DNA from: Kineosporia aurantiaca JCM 3230
GTDB taxonomy: Bacteria > Actinomycetota > Actinomycetes > Actinomycetales > Kineosporiaceae
Direction: 5' to 3'
Assembly (NCBI GenBank): GCA_000719025.1
Contig: JODP01000006.1
Location: 372,001-436,000 of the forward strand
Length of the DNA: 64,000 nucleotides
The position numbers and the translations under genes are program-made. This document shows, piece by piece, positions 23,886 through 32,792 of the stretch. Numbering within the stretch: position 1 is the first letter of the stretch; each line of letters begins with the position of its first letter. The notes under the pieces were generated by a model that worked only from the letters and a program-made list of their open reading frames with translations, was not told where the DNA came from and made no database searches.

Positions 23886-26800
23886 ACCGTCGGGACGGTC
23901 TGAGCAATCGGGACGAGCCGCGGACTCCGGGGGCTCCGGGGGCTCCGGGCGAGACGGGGGCTCCGGACGATCTGGCGAGCGTGGACGACCAGGGGAATCT
24001 GAGCGATTCGCCGAACCTGGGCGGTCGGAGGAGTTCGGGCAGTCAGAAAGGTTCGGACGGCCCCAGGAGTCGGCACGGCCCGTTCAGCCGGTGCGGCCCG
24101 AGCAGCCAGCGCGGCCCGAGCAGCCAGCGCGGCCCGAAGAATCGGCGCGGCCTGAAGCATCGGCGCGGCCTGAGGCATCGGTGCGGCCTGAGGAATCGGC
24201 GCGATCTGAGGAGTCTGGTGCCGGGCGGTCCGCCTTGGCGGCCGGTGCGGCTGCCCTCGGGGCGCGATTCTGGTCGCGGCGTTCTTCTGGGGACCAGGAC
24301 AAGCCGGCTCGTGAGAATGAGGCCGACGAAGCTGTTCGCGGGAGTGAGGCTCGCCCCACCGAAGCCGCTGGACCGAAGCCTGCCCAAGAAGCCAGAGCTC
24401 GCGAGTCTGAGCCCATCTCACCTGAACCCAAAACCCCCTCGCAGCCCGAAGATCTCACCGAGACTTCTGCTCCCTCCAGCGTCACCCCCGCCATTCCTGC
24501 ATCCAGTGAACCTCTGCCTCGGCGTCGAGTTGGCCAGTCCGGAGCAGCCGAAGCGTCGGAGCCCTTACGTGACCGCGAGTCGCGGACCAACTCGGAGCCC
24601 TCTGCTTCTTCCGAGGTGAAGGCTGCCGGTGCAGCGGCGTTGGGCGCGGCAGCACTGTCCGGACGCGGCGAGAAGGATCGCGAGGCTGAGCGTCCCTCGA
24701 CGCCCGAGCCCGCCCCCAAGCCGACCGGACCCAAAAACGTCCAAGGTCCAGTTCCCCGAATGACCCCGACCCCCACCCCGACGCGTCCCAAACCCGCTGG
24801 AGCATCGTCCTCCACCGGCATGCCCCTGCTCGGCGGCGCGTCCGACGACACTGGGGCAGAGGACGAGTTGGACCGGGAGGACGAGCAGGCCGCCAAGGGC
24901 CAGCAGCCCGATCCCGTCCCCGCGCCGATCAGCGCCCTCCGACGGCGGCCGGGTGGCACCCAGCGTCGTCAGCAGGAACCGTACGACCCGTCCAAGAACC
25001 CGTACCAGGACGACGAGGACGCCGACGAACTCCCCGTTCCCCGCTTGTCCCAGCTTCTTTCGCAGTCACGCCGCCGGGTGATGGACCGGGCTCGCCGGGT
25101 GGGCCAGTTCCTTCCCGGGAGTGACAACGGTGAAGAGGACAAGGGGAAATCGGGCGCGGAAGATCGTGGTTCGGTGTCGCCTGGTCCTGGGGGCAGCGGT
25201 GAGAGTGACGATGGCAAGGCTGAAAGCCCGGGTGCTGCGGGGCTGGCCGATACCGGTCGAGACGACGCTGGTGTGGGTAGCGCCGAGCGGGGCACTGGCC
25301 CGGGTGTGGCGGGTCGCGATGACCTCGGCCGAGACCGTGCCGATCAGGATGACGCCAGCCGGGGTGACGCTGCATCGAGTGTCACCGGTTCGGATCGCAC
25401 CGGGGGAGAAGTAGGACCTGGCGCCGACGTGGACGCTCCCGGCAAGCAGGACAAGAGCGGAAGTGGTGCCGGAGCGGCCGCGCTCGGTGGGGCCGTCGTA
25501 GGCGCGGTGGCCGGGGCGGCTGCTGCCAAGGCCCGTGGTCGTGAGGAAGCGCAGACCCCCGAAGCCGAGAGCCCTGAGGCTCAGGCGGCGCCGCGGGATC
25601 GGCGTCCAAGTTTGCGCGAGGTGATGAACCGCTCGCGCGACCGAGGGCCGGAGACACCCAGTGAGGACGCGGCGCCGGAGTCGGCAGCGCGGGGTGAGAG
25701 TGCCGCGCTGGGGTCCGCTTCGCGGGGTGAGGGTGCGGCGAGGCAGCCCGAACTGCGGGACGAAGGCACAGCGAGGCAGTCCGTACTGCGGGGTGACAGT
25801 GCAGCGCCGGAGTTCACGCCGCCGGGTGGCATCGTCGCGCCGGAAGCGGGGGTAGCGGACGAAGCCGACGAGGGTCCTGGGGGAGCGTCGATCGCCTCGG
25901 GTTCAGCGGCAGCGGAGTCGGCAAGCTCGGAGCAGGGGTCGAGCGAGGCCACCAGGCGGCCGGACGAGTCGGCCACGTCGGGAGCCCAGCAACAGCAGCA
26001 GACCAGTTCGGCAGAGCGGCCGCAGGCGGGTGATGCCGCGGGGACGCGAGTTGACGGGCTGAGTACGTCGCGAACCGGTGATCCCGTTGTCCCGCGGGCG
26101 AATAGCGCAGAGCCGGAAAGAAGGAGGGGGGCGCGGGAGGGAGCGGAGTGGGAACTCGTAACCGGGCCCCAGCGCCTCGTCCCACCCACTTCCGACATCA
26201 CGCCCGCAGTCGACGAGCCGGCCACGAACGCCGAAGCGGAATCGGCCAGTGATCGGCCGGACTCGCCAAAGAACCCGGAGCGGGGCCGGGCCGGTGATGA
26301 GTCGGCCTGGTCGGAGACGCCCTACTCGTTCTTCGGGGTGCACGACGAGGTTGGTCCGGACGATGAGGGTGCGCTTCAGTATCCGCCGTCCGAACGGGAC
26401 GAGGCTCGCATCGGCCAAGTCGCTGAGAGCGGGGACGGGCCGGACGAGTCGTTGGAGACCGCGGCCGAGATTGCAGCGGCCGCCGATCTAGCGGAATCCG
26501 CAGCGGGGCAGGAGTCGGCAGCTGGGCGGGCAACCGCAGCGGGGCGGGATGCCGGGGCGGCGAGCCGCGCCACTGGAACCGAACCCGGAGCCGACGAGGA
26601 AGACAGTAAAGCCAGCGGAGCCAGTGAAGTCGGTGCCGGTGAAGCCAGTGCTGAGGAAACCGGCGCTGAGGAAGGCACAGCGGTCGACGCCGAGGGCGAT
26701 GAAGCACCGGTAACACCGCGGTCCATCCCCGGCCAGCGTGAGCGGGTGCTGCTGAGCGCAGTGCCGGACCTGCCCGAACTGCCGGAGCTGACGCCGCGGA

Positions 26801-27504
26801 AGGCACAGCCGCGCCGGGCCCAACCGCACCAGCTGAGCACGTACACCTACCGCAACGAACTGCCCCACCTCGACCTGGAGACCCGGCTGGGCGATGACAC
26901 GGTCTGCCAGGCCGCGCTCGATCTGGCCGGTGCGCCGGAGGACGAGAGCGCCCGGCAGGCCCTGCTCAGCGCATTGACCAGCGACGGAAGTGGCCTGGCC
27001 GAGTCCCGCACGCTGCTGCAGGTCACCGTGTTGCGCGGGTCCGGCGGGGCGGTCGCGGAGTTCCTGGACGAGCTGGTGCTGATGCGCGACCTGAACGTCC
27101 GGGCCGCCACTCAGGCGCAGGCCGCCAATGGGAGCAGCAGCACCGGCGCCCGGGCGCTGCACACCGAGAGCGTGTACGCGGTGGCGCCCAACCGGGCGGC
27201 CCGGGATCTGCTGTCCGGCGTTCCCGGCTTCACCCGGGCCCTGGTCAACTGGGCCATGATCAGCGACGACGCGGATCGGCCGGATCATGAGGCGGCGTTC
27301 CAGCGGGCGGTCGAGAACATGCCGATGGAGCTGCTCGACGCGATCACCCACGCGATCCGGCGGGCTCCGCCGCTGCCGGGGGTGCCGCTGAGGGTGGACC
27401 GGCTCTCCGGGATCGTCACCACGTTGCCTGAGGAGCAGGCCACCGAGGTGCCGGGTGAGAGCTTCCCGCCGGCCTGGCGTTCCGAACGCCGTTTCCACAA
27501 CTAG
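23809..27504 (+). CDS. Repeat-rich protein, main and C-terminal part (same gene, shifted frame)
   Basis: About 1230 residues in the +1 frame relative to the preceding entry; the frame stays open back to an ATG at 23473, but that upstream part reads as an out-of-frame shadow. Most is disordered, with RPEQPA/RPEESA hexapeptide repeats and several acidic or basic tracts. An A-A-A-L-G motif recurs in three small Ala/Gly-rich patches (near 24240, 24630 and 25470). The last roughly 220 residues (from about 26840, HQLSTYTYRNELPHL) form a folded-looking helical domain including LLQVTVLRGSGGAVAEFLDELVLMRD and LLSGVPGFTRALVNWAM. I do not recognise this domain. With the N-terminal membrane segments this suggests a long cytoplasmic tail or surface tether. 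Confidence 0.65.
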   Translation, partial: SEVRGRSGQPEQTQEPVRPREPGRSEPSGRSEQSGRAADSGGSGGSGRDGGSGRSGERGRPGESERFAEPGRSEEFGQSERFGRPQESARPVQPVRPEQPARPEQPARPEESARPEASARPEASVRPEESARSEESGAGRSALAAGAAALGARFWSRRSSGDQDKPARENEADEAVRGSEARPTEAAGPKPAQEARARESEPISPEPKTPSQPEDLTETSAPSSVTPAIPASSEPLPRRRVGQSGAAEASEPLRDRESRTNSEPSASSEVKAAGAAALGAAALSGRGEKDREAERPSTPEPAPKPTGPKNVQGPVPRMTPTPTPTRPKPAGASSSTGMPLLGGASDDTGAEDELDREDEQAAKGQQPDPVPAPISALRRRPGGTQRRQQEPYDPSKNPYQDDEDADELPVPRLSQLLSQSRRRVMDRARRVGQFLPGSDNGEEDKGKSGAEDRGSVSPGPGGSGESDDGKAESPGAAGLADTGRDDAGVGSAERGTGPGVAGRDDLGRDRADQDDASRGDAASSVTGSDRTGGEVGPGADVDAPGKQDKSGSGAGAAALGGAVVGAVAGAAAAKARGREEAQTPEAESPEAQAAPRDRRPSLREVMNRSRDRGPETPSEDAAPESAARGESAALGSASRGEGAARQPELRDEGTARQSVLRGDSAAPEFTPPGGIVAPEAGVADEADEGPGGASIASGSAAAESASSEQGSSEATRRPDESATSGAQQQQQTSSAERPQAGDAAGTRVDGLSTSRTGDPVVPRANSAEPERRRGAREGAEWELVTGPQRLVPPTSDITPAVDEPATNAEAESASDRPDSPKNPERGRAGDESAWSETPYSFFGVHDEVGPDDEGALQYPPSERDEARIGQVAESGDGPDESLETAAEIAAAADLAESAAGQESAAGRATAAGRDAGAASRATGTEPGADEEDSKASGASEVGAGEASAEETGAEEGTAVDAEGDEAPVTPRSIPGQRERVLLSAVPDLPELPELTPRKAQPRRAQPHQLSTYTYRNELPHLDLETRLGDDTVCQAALDLAGAPEDESARQALLSALTSDGSGLAESRTLLQVTVLRGSGGAVAEFLDELVLMRDLNVRAATQAQAANGSSSTGARALHTESVYAVAPNRAARDLLSGVPGFTRALVNWAMISDDADRPDHEAAFQRAVENMPMELLDAITHAIRRAPPLPGVPLRVDRLSGIVTTLPEEQATEVPGESFPPAWRSERRFHN
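24076..24201 (+). repeat. Degenerate 18-bp coding repeats (RPE-x-x-A)
   Basis: Seven consecutive 18-bp units starting at 24076, 24094, 24112, 24130, 24148, 24166 and 24184. The copies at 24094 and 24112 are identical; the others diverge. They encode R-P-(E/V)-(Q/E/A)-(P/S)-(A/V). Together with the array at 23715 they show the gene grows by in-frame duplication of hexapeptides. Confidence 0.85.
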
Positions 27505-27597
27505 GCCGAAGTTCAAGATCCGGCCGAATTTCAAGATCGGGCCGCGCCCCGGTTCAGGACCGAACCGGTCTCGATCGTCTGTCCGAGTGCACCGTCC

Positions 27598-27621
27598 CGC
27601 CCCCTCTACGCCGAGGGGGCG
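27598..27621 (+). terminator. GC-rich hairpin after the repeat-protein gene
   Basis: CGCCCCCTC (27598-27606), loop TACGCC, GAGGGGGCG (27613-27621); flanking ACCGT and ACGGT extend the stem with a 2-nt bulge. It lies 94 nt past the stop. No U-run follows. Just after the stop two tandem 18-bp units (GGCCGAAGTTCAAGATCC and a close copy, 27504-27539) were also seen. Confidence 0.55.
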
Positions 27622-27725
27622 ACGGTCTACTTGGATGCTCCGCCCTGCTGACGACTCGTGTACTTGGCTCCACTGAACAGTCCACGTAGATCCGCCCAGG
27701 AGCCGGGGCGAGCCATGGAGGGCCA

Positions 27726-28631
27726 GTGTTCGGCAAGATCGGTGGGGCGGTTCTCGCCCTGGTTTCCTCGGCCGTGGTCTCGGTGCTGGTCTCCCAGCCC
27801 GCGATGGCCGCCTCCGCCACCAGCCAGACGATCGCCTGGAACGACCTGGCCCCGACCCTGATCCACCCGAACACCGACTACACCAAGCTGGTCACCGCCA
27901 CCCGGGTGCCGGGCACGGTGGACGGCAAGGCGCTGAAGCTGACCCTGCCGGCGAACCCGGAGGCCGGCCCGCGCGGCGGCGTCGGGTTCGAGACCGCCAA
28001 GGCGTACAAGTACGGCACCTTCGGTTCCCGGATGAAGACCGCGGACTGCACCGGCCAGGACGCCAACACCGGCGTCGTCTCGGCGGCGTTCACCTACTCC
28101 ACCGACCACGCGGACACCAACGGCAACGGCGTTGCCGACAACAACGAGATCGACTTCGAGTTTCTCTGCGCGCAGCCGGACGTGGTCTGGATGACGATCT
28201 GGACCGACTACAGCGAGACCTCGAACAACCTGCGCTCGATCTCCCGGGTGCTGAACGTGCGCACCGGCGAGGTGCTCTACAACTGCTACATCGTCTCCTA
28301 CGGCACCGGCTGTCAGGCCCCGCAGCCGGGCGAGAACCTGCCGGCCAAGACCACCCCGATCCCCGGGTTCGACGCGTCCAAGCAGTTCCGCAGCTACAAG
28401 TTCGACTGGTCGGCCAACCGGGTCACCTTCTACACCTACGACAACCAGAACCGGAAGGTCGTGCTCTGGGACTACCGCGGCCCGGCCGACCGGATCCCGC
28501 AGAGCCCGTCGCTGTTCATGCAGAACGTCTGGCACAGCGCCAACTGGGCCCCGTACGGCTCGACCGCCAAGCCGACCACTCCGACGGTGCCGAACACCGC
28601 CGTCATCGACACCACGTTCCTGCCGCAGTAG
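27726..28631 (+). CDS. Secreted GH16-family beta-glucanase-like hydrolase
   Basis: 301 residues. A signal peptide (1-29, ending QPAMAAS) precedes a single GH16-like jelly-roll domain: GTFGSRMKTADC and the catalytic ExDxE motif EIDFE (E141, D143, E145), later WDYRGPADRIP. The 12 residues before the motif (130-141) fit an EF-hand calcium loop whose last Glu is E141. GH16 enzymes retain configuration and cut beta-1,3/1,4-glucans or galactans. The GTG start has GGAGG upstream. A paralogue lies at 57976-59166 with the same RTADC, EIDxE and WDYxGPADRIP blocks. Confidence 0.85.
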   Translation: MFGKIGGAVLALVSSAVVSVLVSQPAMAASATSQTIAWNDLAPTLIHPNTDYTKLVTATRVPGTVDGKALKLTLPANPEAGPRGGVGFETAKAYKYGTFGSRMKTADCTGQDANTGVVSAAFTYSTDHADTNGNGVADNNEIDFEFLCAQPDVVWMTIWTDYSETSNNLRSISRVLNVRTGEVLYNCYIVSYGTGCQAPQPGENLPAKTTPIPGFDASKQFRSYKFDWSANRVTFYTYDNQNRKVVLWDYRGPADRIPQSPSLFMQNVWHSANWAPYGSTAKPTTPTVPNTAVIDTTFLPQ

Positions 28632-28663
28632 CCTTCACCCAAAAGCCGGTGAACAGGGCCAAA

Positions 28664-29389
28664 ATGAAACGGATCGTCTCCCTCGTCCCCTCCCTGACCG
28701 AGAGCGTCGCCCAGACCGAACCCGGGCTCCTGGTGGGAGCGACGGACTGGTGCGTCCATCCGGCCGATCTGGACGTGACCCGGATCCGGGGGACGAAGAA
28801 CCCGGACATCGCCCGGATCATCGAGCTGGCCCCGGATCTCGTTCTCGCCAACGAGGAGGAGAACCGGCAGGCAGACCTGGACGCTCTCCGGGAGGCGGGG
28901 CTGAACGTCTGGGTGACCCGGATCCGCACGGTGCCCGAGGCGTTCAGCAGTCTGGACCGGATGCTCATCGAGGCGTGCGGGCTGAGCCGGCCCGAATGGC
29001 TGACTCGGGCCCAAAGCGCCTGGGAAGCCGTCGAAGGCGAGAAAAGCCGCAGAAAGGCGATCATCCCGATCTGGCGGCGACCCTGGATGGTGGTCGGCCA
29101 GGACACTTTCACCGGCGACGTGCTGGCCCGGCTCGGGGTGGACAACGCCTACGCCGAGCATCCGCAGCGGTACCCGAAGATCGGGCTGGACGAACTGCGG
29201 GAGGTGGGCGCCGACCTGGTCGTGCTGCCCGACGAGCCCTACGCGTTCACGGCCACGGACGGCCCCGAGGCCTTCGCCCCGGTGCCCTCGGCCCTGGTCA
29301 GCGGTCGTCACCTGACCTGGTATGGGCCGAGTTTGGCGGAGGCGCCGAGCCTGCTGAGGGCTCAGCTCGGCGACCTCCGCACCAGCTGA
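28664..29389 (+). CDS. Helical-backbone metal-receptor (BtuF-like) protein without signal peptide
   Basis: 241 residues, Fe/B12 periplasmic-binding fold: RIVSLVPSLTESV at the N-terminus, GATDWCVHP, GTKNPDIARIIELAPDLVLANEEEN and a C-terminal half with GQDTFTGDVLARLGVDNAYAE. Normal BtuF proteins are exported and serve a B12 importer; here there is no signal sequence and no permease or ATPase nearby, so a cytoplasmic binding role is implied. ATG 28664 was preferred over GTG 28649 because homology starts at KRIVSLVPS. It is convergent with the next gene, the stops touching. Confidence 0.8.
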   Translation: MKRIVSLVPSLTESVAQTEPGLLVGATDWCVHPADLDVTRIRGTKNPDIARIIELAPDLVLANEEENRQADLDALREAGLNVWVTRIRTVPEAFSSLDRMLIEACGLSRPEWLTRAQSAWEAVEGEKSRRKAIIPIWRRPWMVVGQDTFTGDVLARLGVDNAYAEHPQRYPKIGLDELREVGADLVVLPDEPYAFTATDGPEAFAPVPSALVSGRHLTWYGPSLAEAPSLLRAQLGDLRTS

Positions 29390-29803
29390 TCAGTTGACGA
29401 CCGAGCCGCCGACCACGGCGATGAACTTCTCCGGACGGAACGTCAGGACCACCCGGATGTCCGCGTCCGGGATCGGGTAGACGTTGCCGTAGCGGACCTG
29501 GAGTGAGTGGTAGAAGGAGGCTTCCGCGTCGTCGTCCTCGATCGACTCCAGCTTGGCCCGCACCTCGAGGAACCGGTACGGGTTCTCCGGGTCCAGCACC
29601 GAGAGCGCCACCCGCGGCTCGTTCTGCAGGTTCGCGAACTTCTGCCGGTTCTTGGTGTGGGTCAGCTTGAGCACCTCGCCGTCCCAGGAGAACCACATGA
29701 CGCTGCTCTGGGGCGATCCGTCGGGACGAATCGTGGCCAGGTGGGCGAAATTGGCGCGCTCGAGCAGGTCTTTATGACTCTCCGGAAGGGCCCTGGTTGC
29801 CAT
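29390..29803 (-). CDS. PPOX-class F420/FMN-dependent oxidoreductase (Rv1155-like)
   Basis: 137 residues, split-barrel flavin fold. ANFAHLATIRPDGSPQSSVMWFSWDGE is the conserved opening strand set, followed by TKNRQKFANLQNEPRVALSVLDPENPYRFLEVRAKLE. Actinobacterial members of this size typically use F420 or FMN as reductases or oxidases; the substrate is not predictable. It is a monocistronic leftward gene, 42 nt from the small membrane protein gene. Confidence 0.85.
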   Translation of the reverse strand: MATRALPESHKDLLERANFAHLATIRPDGSPQSSVMWFSWDGEVLKLTHTKNRQKFANLQNEPRVALSVLDPENPYRFLEVRAKLESIEDDDAEASFYHSLQVRYGNVYPIPDADIRVVLTFRPEKFIAVVGGSVVN

Positions 29804-29845
29804 GTGCTCTACTCCTGCGTTCGAAGCCGAATGTGCTTGATCACG

Positions 29846-30145
29846 TTACTCCGCACCCGGCTTCGCGTCCTGCTCGGGGCCGTCCGGGTCTTCCACCGGA
29901 ACCCGCAGCGGCCGCAGGATCACCCAGGCCAGCATGATTGCGGCGAACACCAGCAGGCCGATGCCCACCCGGGTGTTCAGGTTGATCCCGTCGGCCCGGT
30001 CGATCTCCCCGCTGTCGGTGAACCACAGGCCCATGACCAGCAGGATCACCCCGTAGATCCCGATCAGCCCGCCGATGATGCTGCGGATGTCGAACGCGCC
30101 CGCGGTGGTGGTGCGCACCCCGTCCGGCTTGGTTGAGTCTGCCAT
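29846..30145 (-). CDS. Small membrane protein, probable symporter partner
   Basis: 99 residues with two membrane helices (about 20-43 SIIGGLIGIYGVILLVMGLWF and 58-80 RVGIGLLVFAAIMLAWVIL) and an acidic, disordered C-terminus. It lies 28 nt downstream of a sodium:solute symporter gene on the same strand, so the two are probably co-transcribed. It may be an accessory subunit; the family is not recognised beyond that. Confidence 0.75.
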   Translation of the reverse strand: MADSTKPDGVRTTTAGAFDIRSIIGGLIGIYGVILLVMGLWFTDSGEIDRADGINLNTRVGIGLLVFAAIMLAWVILRPLRVPVEDPDGPEQDAKPGAE

Positions 30146-30173
30146 CTCGGCAACCTCTTTCTGTTGAGCTGCC

Positions 30174-31853
30174 TCAGAAGAAGATGATGTTCAGAGCCAC
30201 CACGAGGACGCCGGCGACGCCGACGAGCAACCCGGTGGAGCGGTACCAGACAGCCTCGTCGCCGGTCCGGTTCTCACTCAGGTCGGCCTTCGGGGTGAGC
30301 GAGTAGACCAGGCCGGTCAACTCCGACTCCGGCTTCGGCGCGGTCACCATGGTCACCAGCACACTGACGATGATGTCGGCGACGAAGGCCACCCCGGCCG
30401 CCAGGAAGCTCGAGCCCTGGCCGGACAGGTTCAGCGGGCCCCACTCCTGGAGGATGAAGATGGTCACCGCGGAACCGGTTCCGACCACCAGGCCGACCCA
30501 GCCGGCCGTGGCCGTCATCCGCTTCCAGAACATCCCGAGAATGAAGGTGGCGAACAGCGGGGCGTTGAAGAACGAGAACAGCTGCTGCAGGTAGTCCATC
30601 AGGTTGGAGTAGTTCGACGCGATCGAGGCGGTGAAGATTGCGGCCACGGTGGCGATCACCGTGACGATCCGGCCCACCCGCAGGTAGTACTCGTCCGGCC
30701 GGTCCTTCTTGACGTAGGTCTGCCAGATGTCGTAGCTGAACACCGTGTTGAAAGCGCTGATGTTGGCGGCCATCCCGGCCATGAACGAGGCCAGCAGACC
30801 GGTGATCGCCAGGCCCAGTAGGCCGTTCGGCAGCAGGTCGCGCATCAGCAGCAGCAGCGCGTCGTTGTAGGTGATGTCGCCCCCACTACCGCCGTTCGCC
30901 TTGTACTGAACCATCTCCTTCACCGAGACCGCGGCGATCATGCCCGGGATCACCACGATGAACGGGATGAAGAGCTTCGGGAAGGCGCCGATCACCGGAG
31001 TACGGCGGGCGGCCGACATGCTCTTCGAGGCCATCGCGCGCTGGACCTCGACGAAGTTCGTGGTCCAGTAGCCGAAGGAGAGCACGAAGCCCAAGCCGAA
31101 GATGATGCCGAAGACCGACAGGAAGTCGTTGCTGAAGCCGGAGAGCTGGTTACCGGGCCAGGCCGAGAGCTGTTCGGCGCCGCCCGGGCTCGCGGTGACC
31201 TTGTCCTTCAGGCCTTCCCAGCCACCGACCTTGTGCAGGCCGGCCAGGGTGAGCGGGAGCAGTGCGGCGACGATGACGAAGAACTGCAGCACCTCGTTGT
31301 AGATCGCCGCCGACAGACCACCGAGCGTGGTGTAGACCAGCACGATCGCGGCCGCGGCGACCAGGGAGACCCAGAGCGGCCAGCCCAGAAGCACATTCAC
31401 GATGGTGCCGAGCAGGTAGAGGTTCACGCCGGCGATCAGCACCTGGGCCAGCGCAAAGCTCAGCGCGTTGACCAGGTGGGCGGTCGGGCCGAACCGGCGG
31501 AGCATGAACTCCGGCACGGAGCGGACCTTCGAGCCGTAGTAGAACGGCATCATCACAACTGCGAGGAACAGCATCGCCGGAACGGCGCCGATCCAGAAGT
31601 AGTGCATGGTCGGCAGGCCGTACTGCGCCCCGTTGGCCGACATGCCCATGATCTCGATGGCCCCGAGGTTCGCGGAGACGAACGCCAGGCCGGTCACCCA
31701 GGCGGGCAGTGAACGGCCGGAGAGGAAGAAGTCGATGCTGCTGGACACCTGGCGCCGGGCCAGGACGCCGATGCCGAGCACGACCGCGAAGTAGGACGCC
31801 AGGATGACGTAGTCGATGGCAGACGCATCGAGGCGGAGGACGTCCGAGTCCAC
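30174..31853 (-). CDS. Sodium:solute symporter (SSS/SglT-like)
   Basis: 559 residues, 13-15 membrane helices with the LeuT-type core. Family features: DFFLSGRSLPAWVTGLAFVSANLGAIEIMG and GQ/YGSK region near helix 3, and AGMAANISAFNTVFSYDIWQTYV near helix 8, where the Na+ site Ser/Thr lie. The N-terminal pattern is closest to sugar (SglT-like) members, so uptake of a sugar with Na+ is the best guess. GTG start with AAGGGGG upstream. A small membrane protein follows. Confidence 0.9.
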   Translation of the reverse strand: MDSDVLRLDASAIDYVILASYFAVVLGIGVLARRQVSSSIDFFLSGRSLPAWVTGLAFVSANLGAIEIMGMSANGAQYGLPTMHYFWIGAVPAMLFLAVVMMPFYYGSKVRSVPEFMLRRFGPTAHLVNALSFALAQVLIAGVNLYLLGTIVNVLLGWPLWVSLVAAAAIVLVYTTLGGLSAAIYNEVLQFFVIVAALLPLTLAGLHKVGGWEGLKDKVTASPGGAEQLSAWPGNQLSGFSNDFLSVFGIIFGLGFVLSFGYWTTNFVEVQRAMASKSMSAARRTPVIGAFPKLFIPFIVVIPGMIAAVSVKEMVQYKANGGSGGDITYNDALLLLMRDLLPNGLLGLAITGLLASFMAGMAANISAFNTVFSYDIWQTYVKKDRPDEYYLRVGRIVTVIATVAAIFTASIASNYSNLMDYLQQLFSFFNAPLFATFILGMFWKRMTATAGWVGLVVGTGSAVTIFILQEWGPLNLSGQGSSFLAAGVAFVADIIVSVLVTMVTAPKPESELTGLVYSLTPKADLSENRTGDEAVWYRSTGLLVGVAGVLVVALNIIFF

Positions 31854-31973
31854 TGCCGAACCCCCTTGGTAGGCCCGGGTCCCACCGATTGGAACGCGGT
31901 TCGGGCAACACAGATATAAACCCGGTTCAAGGGGGCCGCAATTCAGGGCATGAACGATTCGCGGGCCGGCCGA

Positions 31974-32792
31974 CTACGGTGTATAGCGGCCGATCACCAC
32001 GCTCGCACCCAGGTCAGCGTCCGTCCGGAGTTCGGCGGCCAGGCCCTGACCAGCGAAGATCGATTCGGCGAGCGGTACCTGGCGCTCGCTCACCTCGGAC
32101 ATCACGCGACCGCCCGGCGCAAGCCACTTTCCGGCCTGTGTCGCGAGTCGCGTCAGCAGGGCCAGGCCGTCTTCCCCTCCGTCCACCGTCGTGATCGGTT
32201 CGTGATCCCGGGACTCGGCCGGCAGGAACGGGAGGTCTCCGGTGGGCACGTAGGGGACGTTCGCTACCAGGACGTTCACGCGTCCGTACAGTTGGGTGGG
32301 CAGCGGGGCGTAGAGGTCGCCGGTTGAACAATGGACGCTTCGGGCCGGGTTGTCGGGGTCGGTGAAGGGGGCCAGATTGCGGCGGGTCAGATCGACGGCG
32401 GCCGGGTCGAGGTCGGCGGCGTACAACGTGATCGGGCCCTTCACCTCATTGAGGATCGCCGCGCTGATCGCCCCTGCCCCGCAGCACAACTCGACCACTA
32501 CCGGGTTCTCGGTCCGAACGGCGGCGGAGATGGCCTGCCCAGCCAGGAATTCGGTACGGCGCCGCGGGATGAAGACGCCCGGGGCCACGCCGATCCGCAA
32601 TCCGCGGAACTCGGCCCAGCCGACGACCAACTCAAGCGGCTCCCCGGCCGAGCGTTTCCGGACTCGCTCGCCGAGATCGTCCATACTTGAGGAGCTCTCG
32701 ATCAAAAGGTCGGCCTCGTCCTCGGCCCATACGCAACCGGCGGATCGCAGATCGGCGACAACCGAATCATACTGAGGGCCAGTGGTCTTCAT
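31974..32792 (-). CDS. PrmC-related protein N5-glutamine methyltransferase-like
   Basis: 272 residues. N-terminal helical domain, then GVFIPRRRTEFLA (PrmC GVLIPRPETE-like) and a SAM-binding Rossmann domain with VVELCCGAGAISAAI. The usual NPPY substrate loop reads NVPYVPTGDLP. Variant NVPYVP members form a subfamily separate from true PrmC, which modifies release factors; the substrate here is unknown. Its start overlaps the GNAT stop by 4 nt, so the two are coupled. Confidence 0.85.
   Translation of the reverse strand: MKTTGPQYDSVVADLRSAGCVWAEDEADLLIESSSSMDDLGERVRKRSAGEPLELVVGWAEFRGLRIGVAPGVFIPRRRTEFLAGQAISAAVRTENPVVVELCCGAGAISAAILNEVKGPITLYAADLDPAAVDLTRRNLAPFTDPDNPARSVHCSTGDLYAPLPTQLYGRVNVLVANVPYVPTGDLPFLPAESRDHEPITTVDGGEDGLALLTRLATQAGKWLAPGGRVMSEVSERQVPLAESIFAGQGLAAELRTDADLGASVVIGRYTP

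Noticed and set aside
23441..24421. Leftward frame over the repeat region
   Set aside because: It only mirrors the repeat composition (A/R/P-rich) and lacks a ribosome site; the forward frames are supported by membrane segments and a folded C-terminus.
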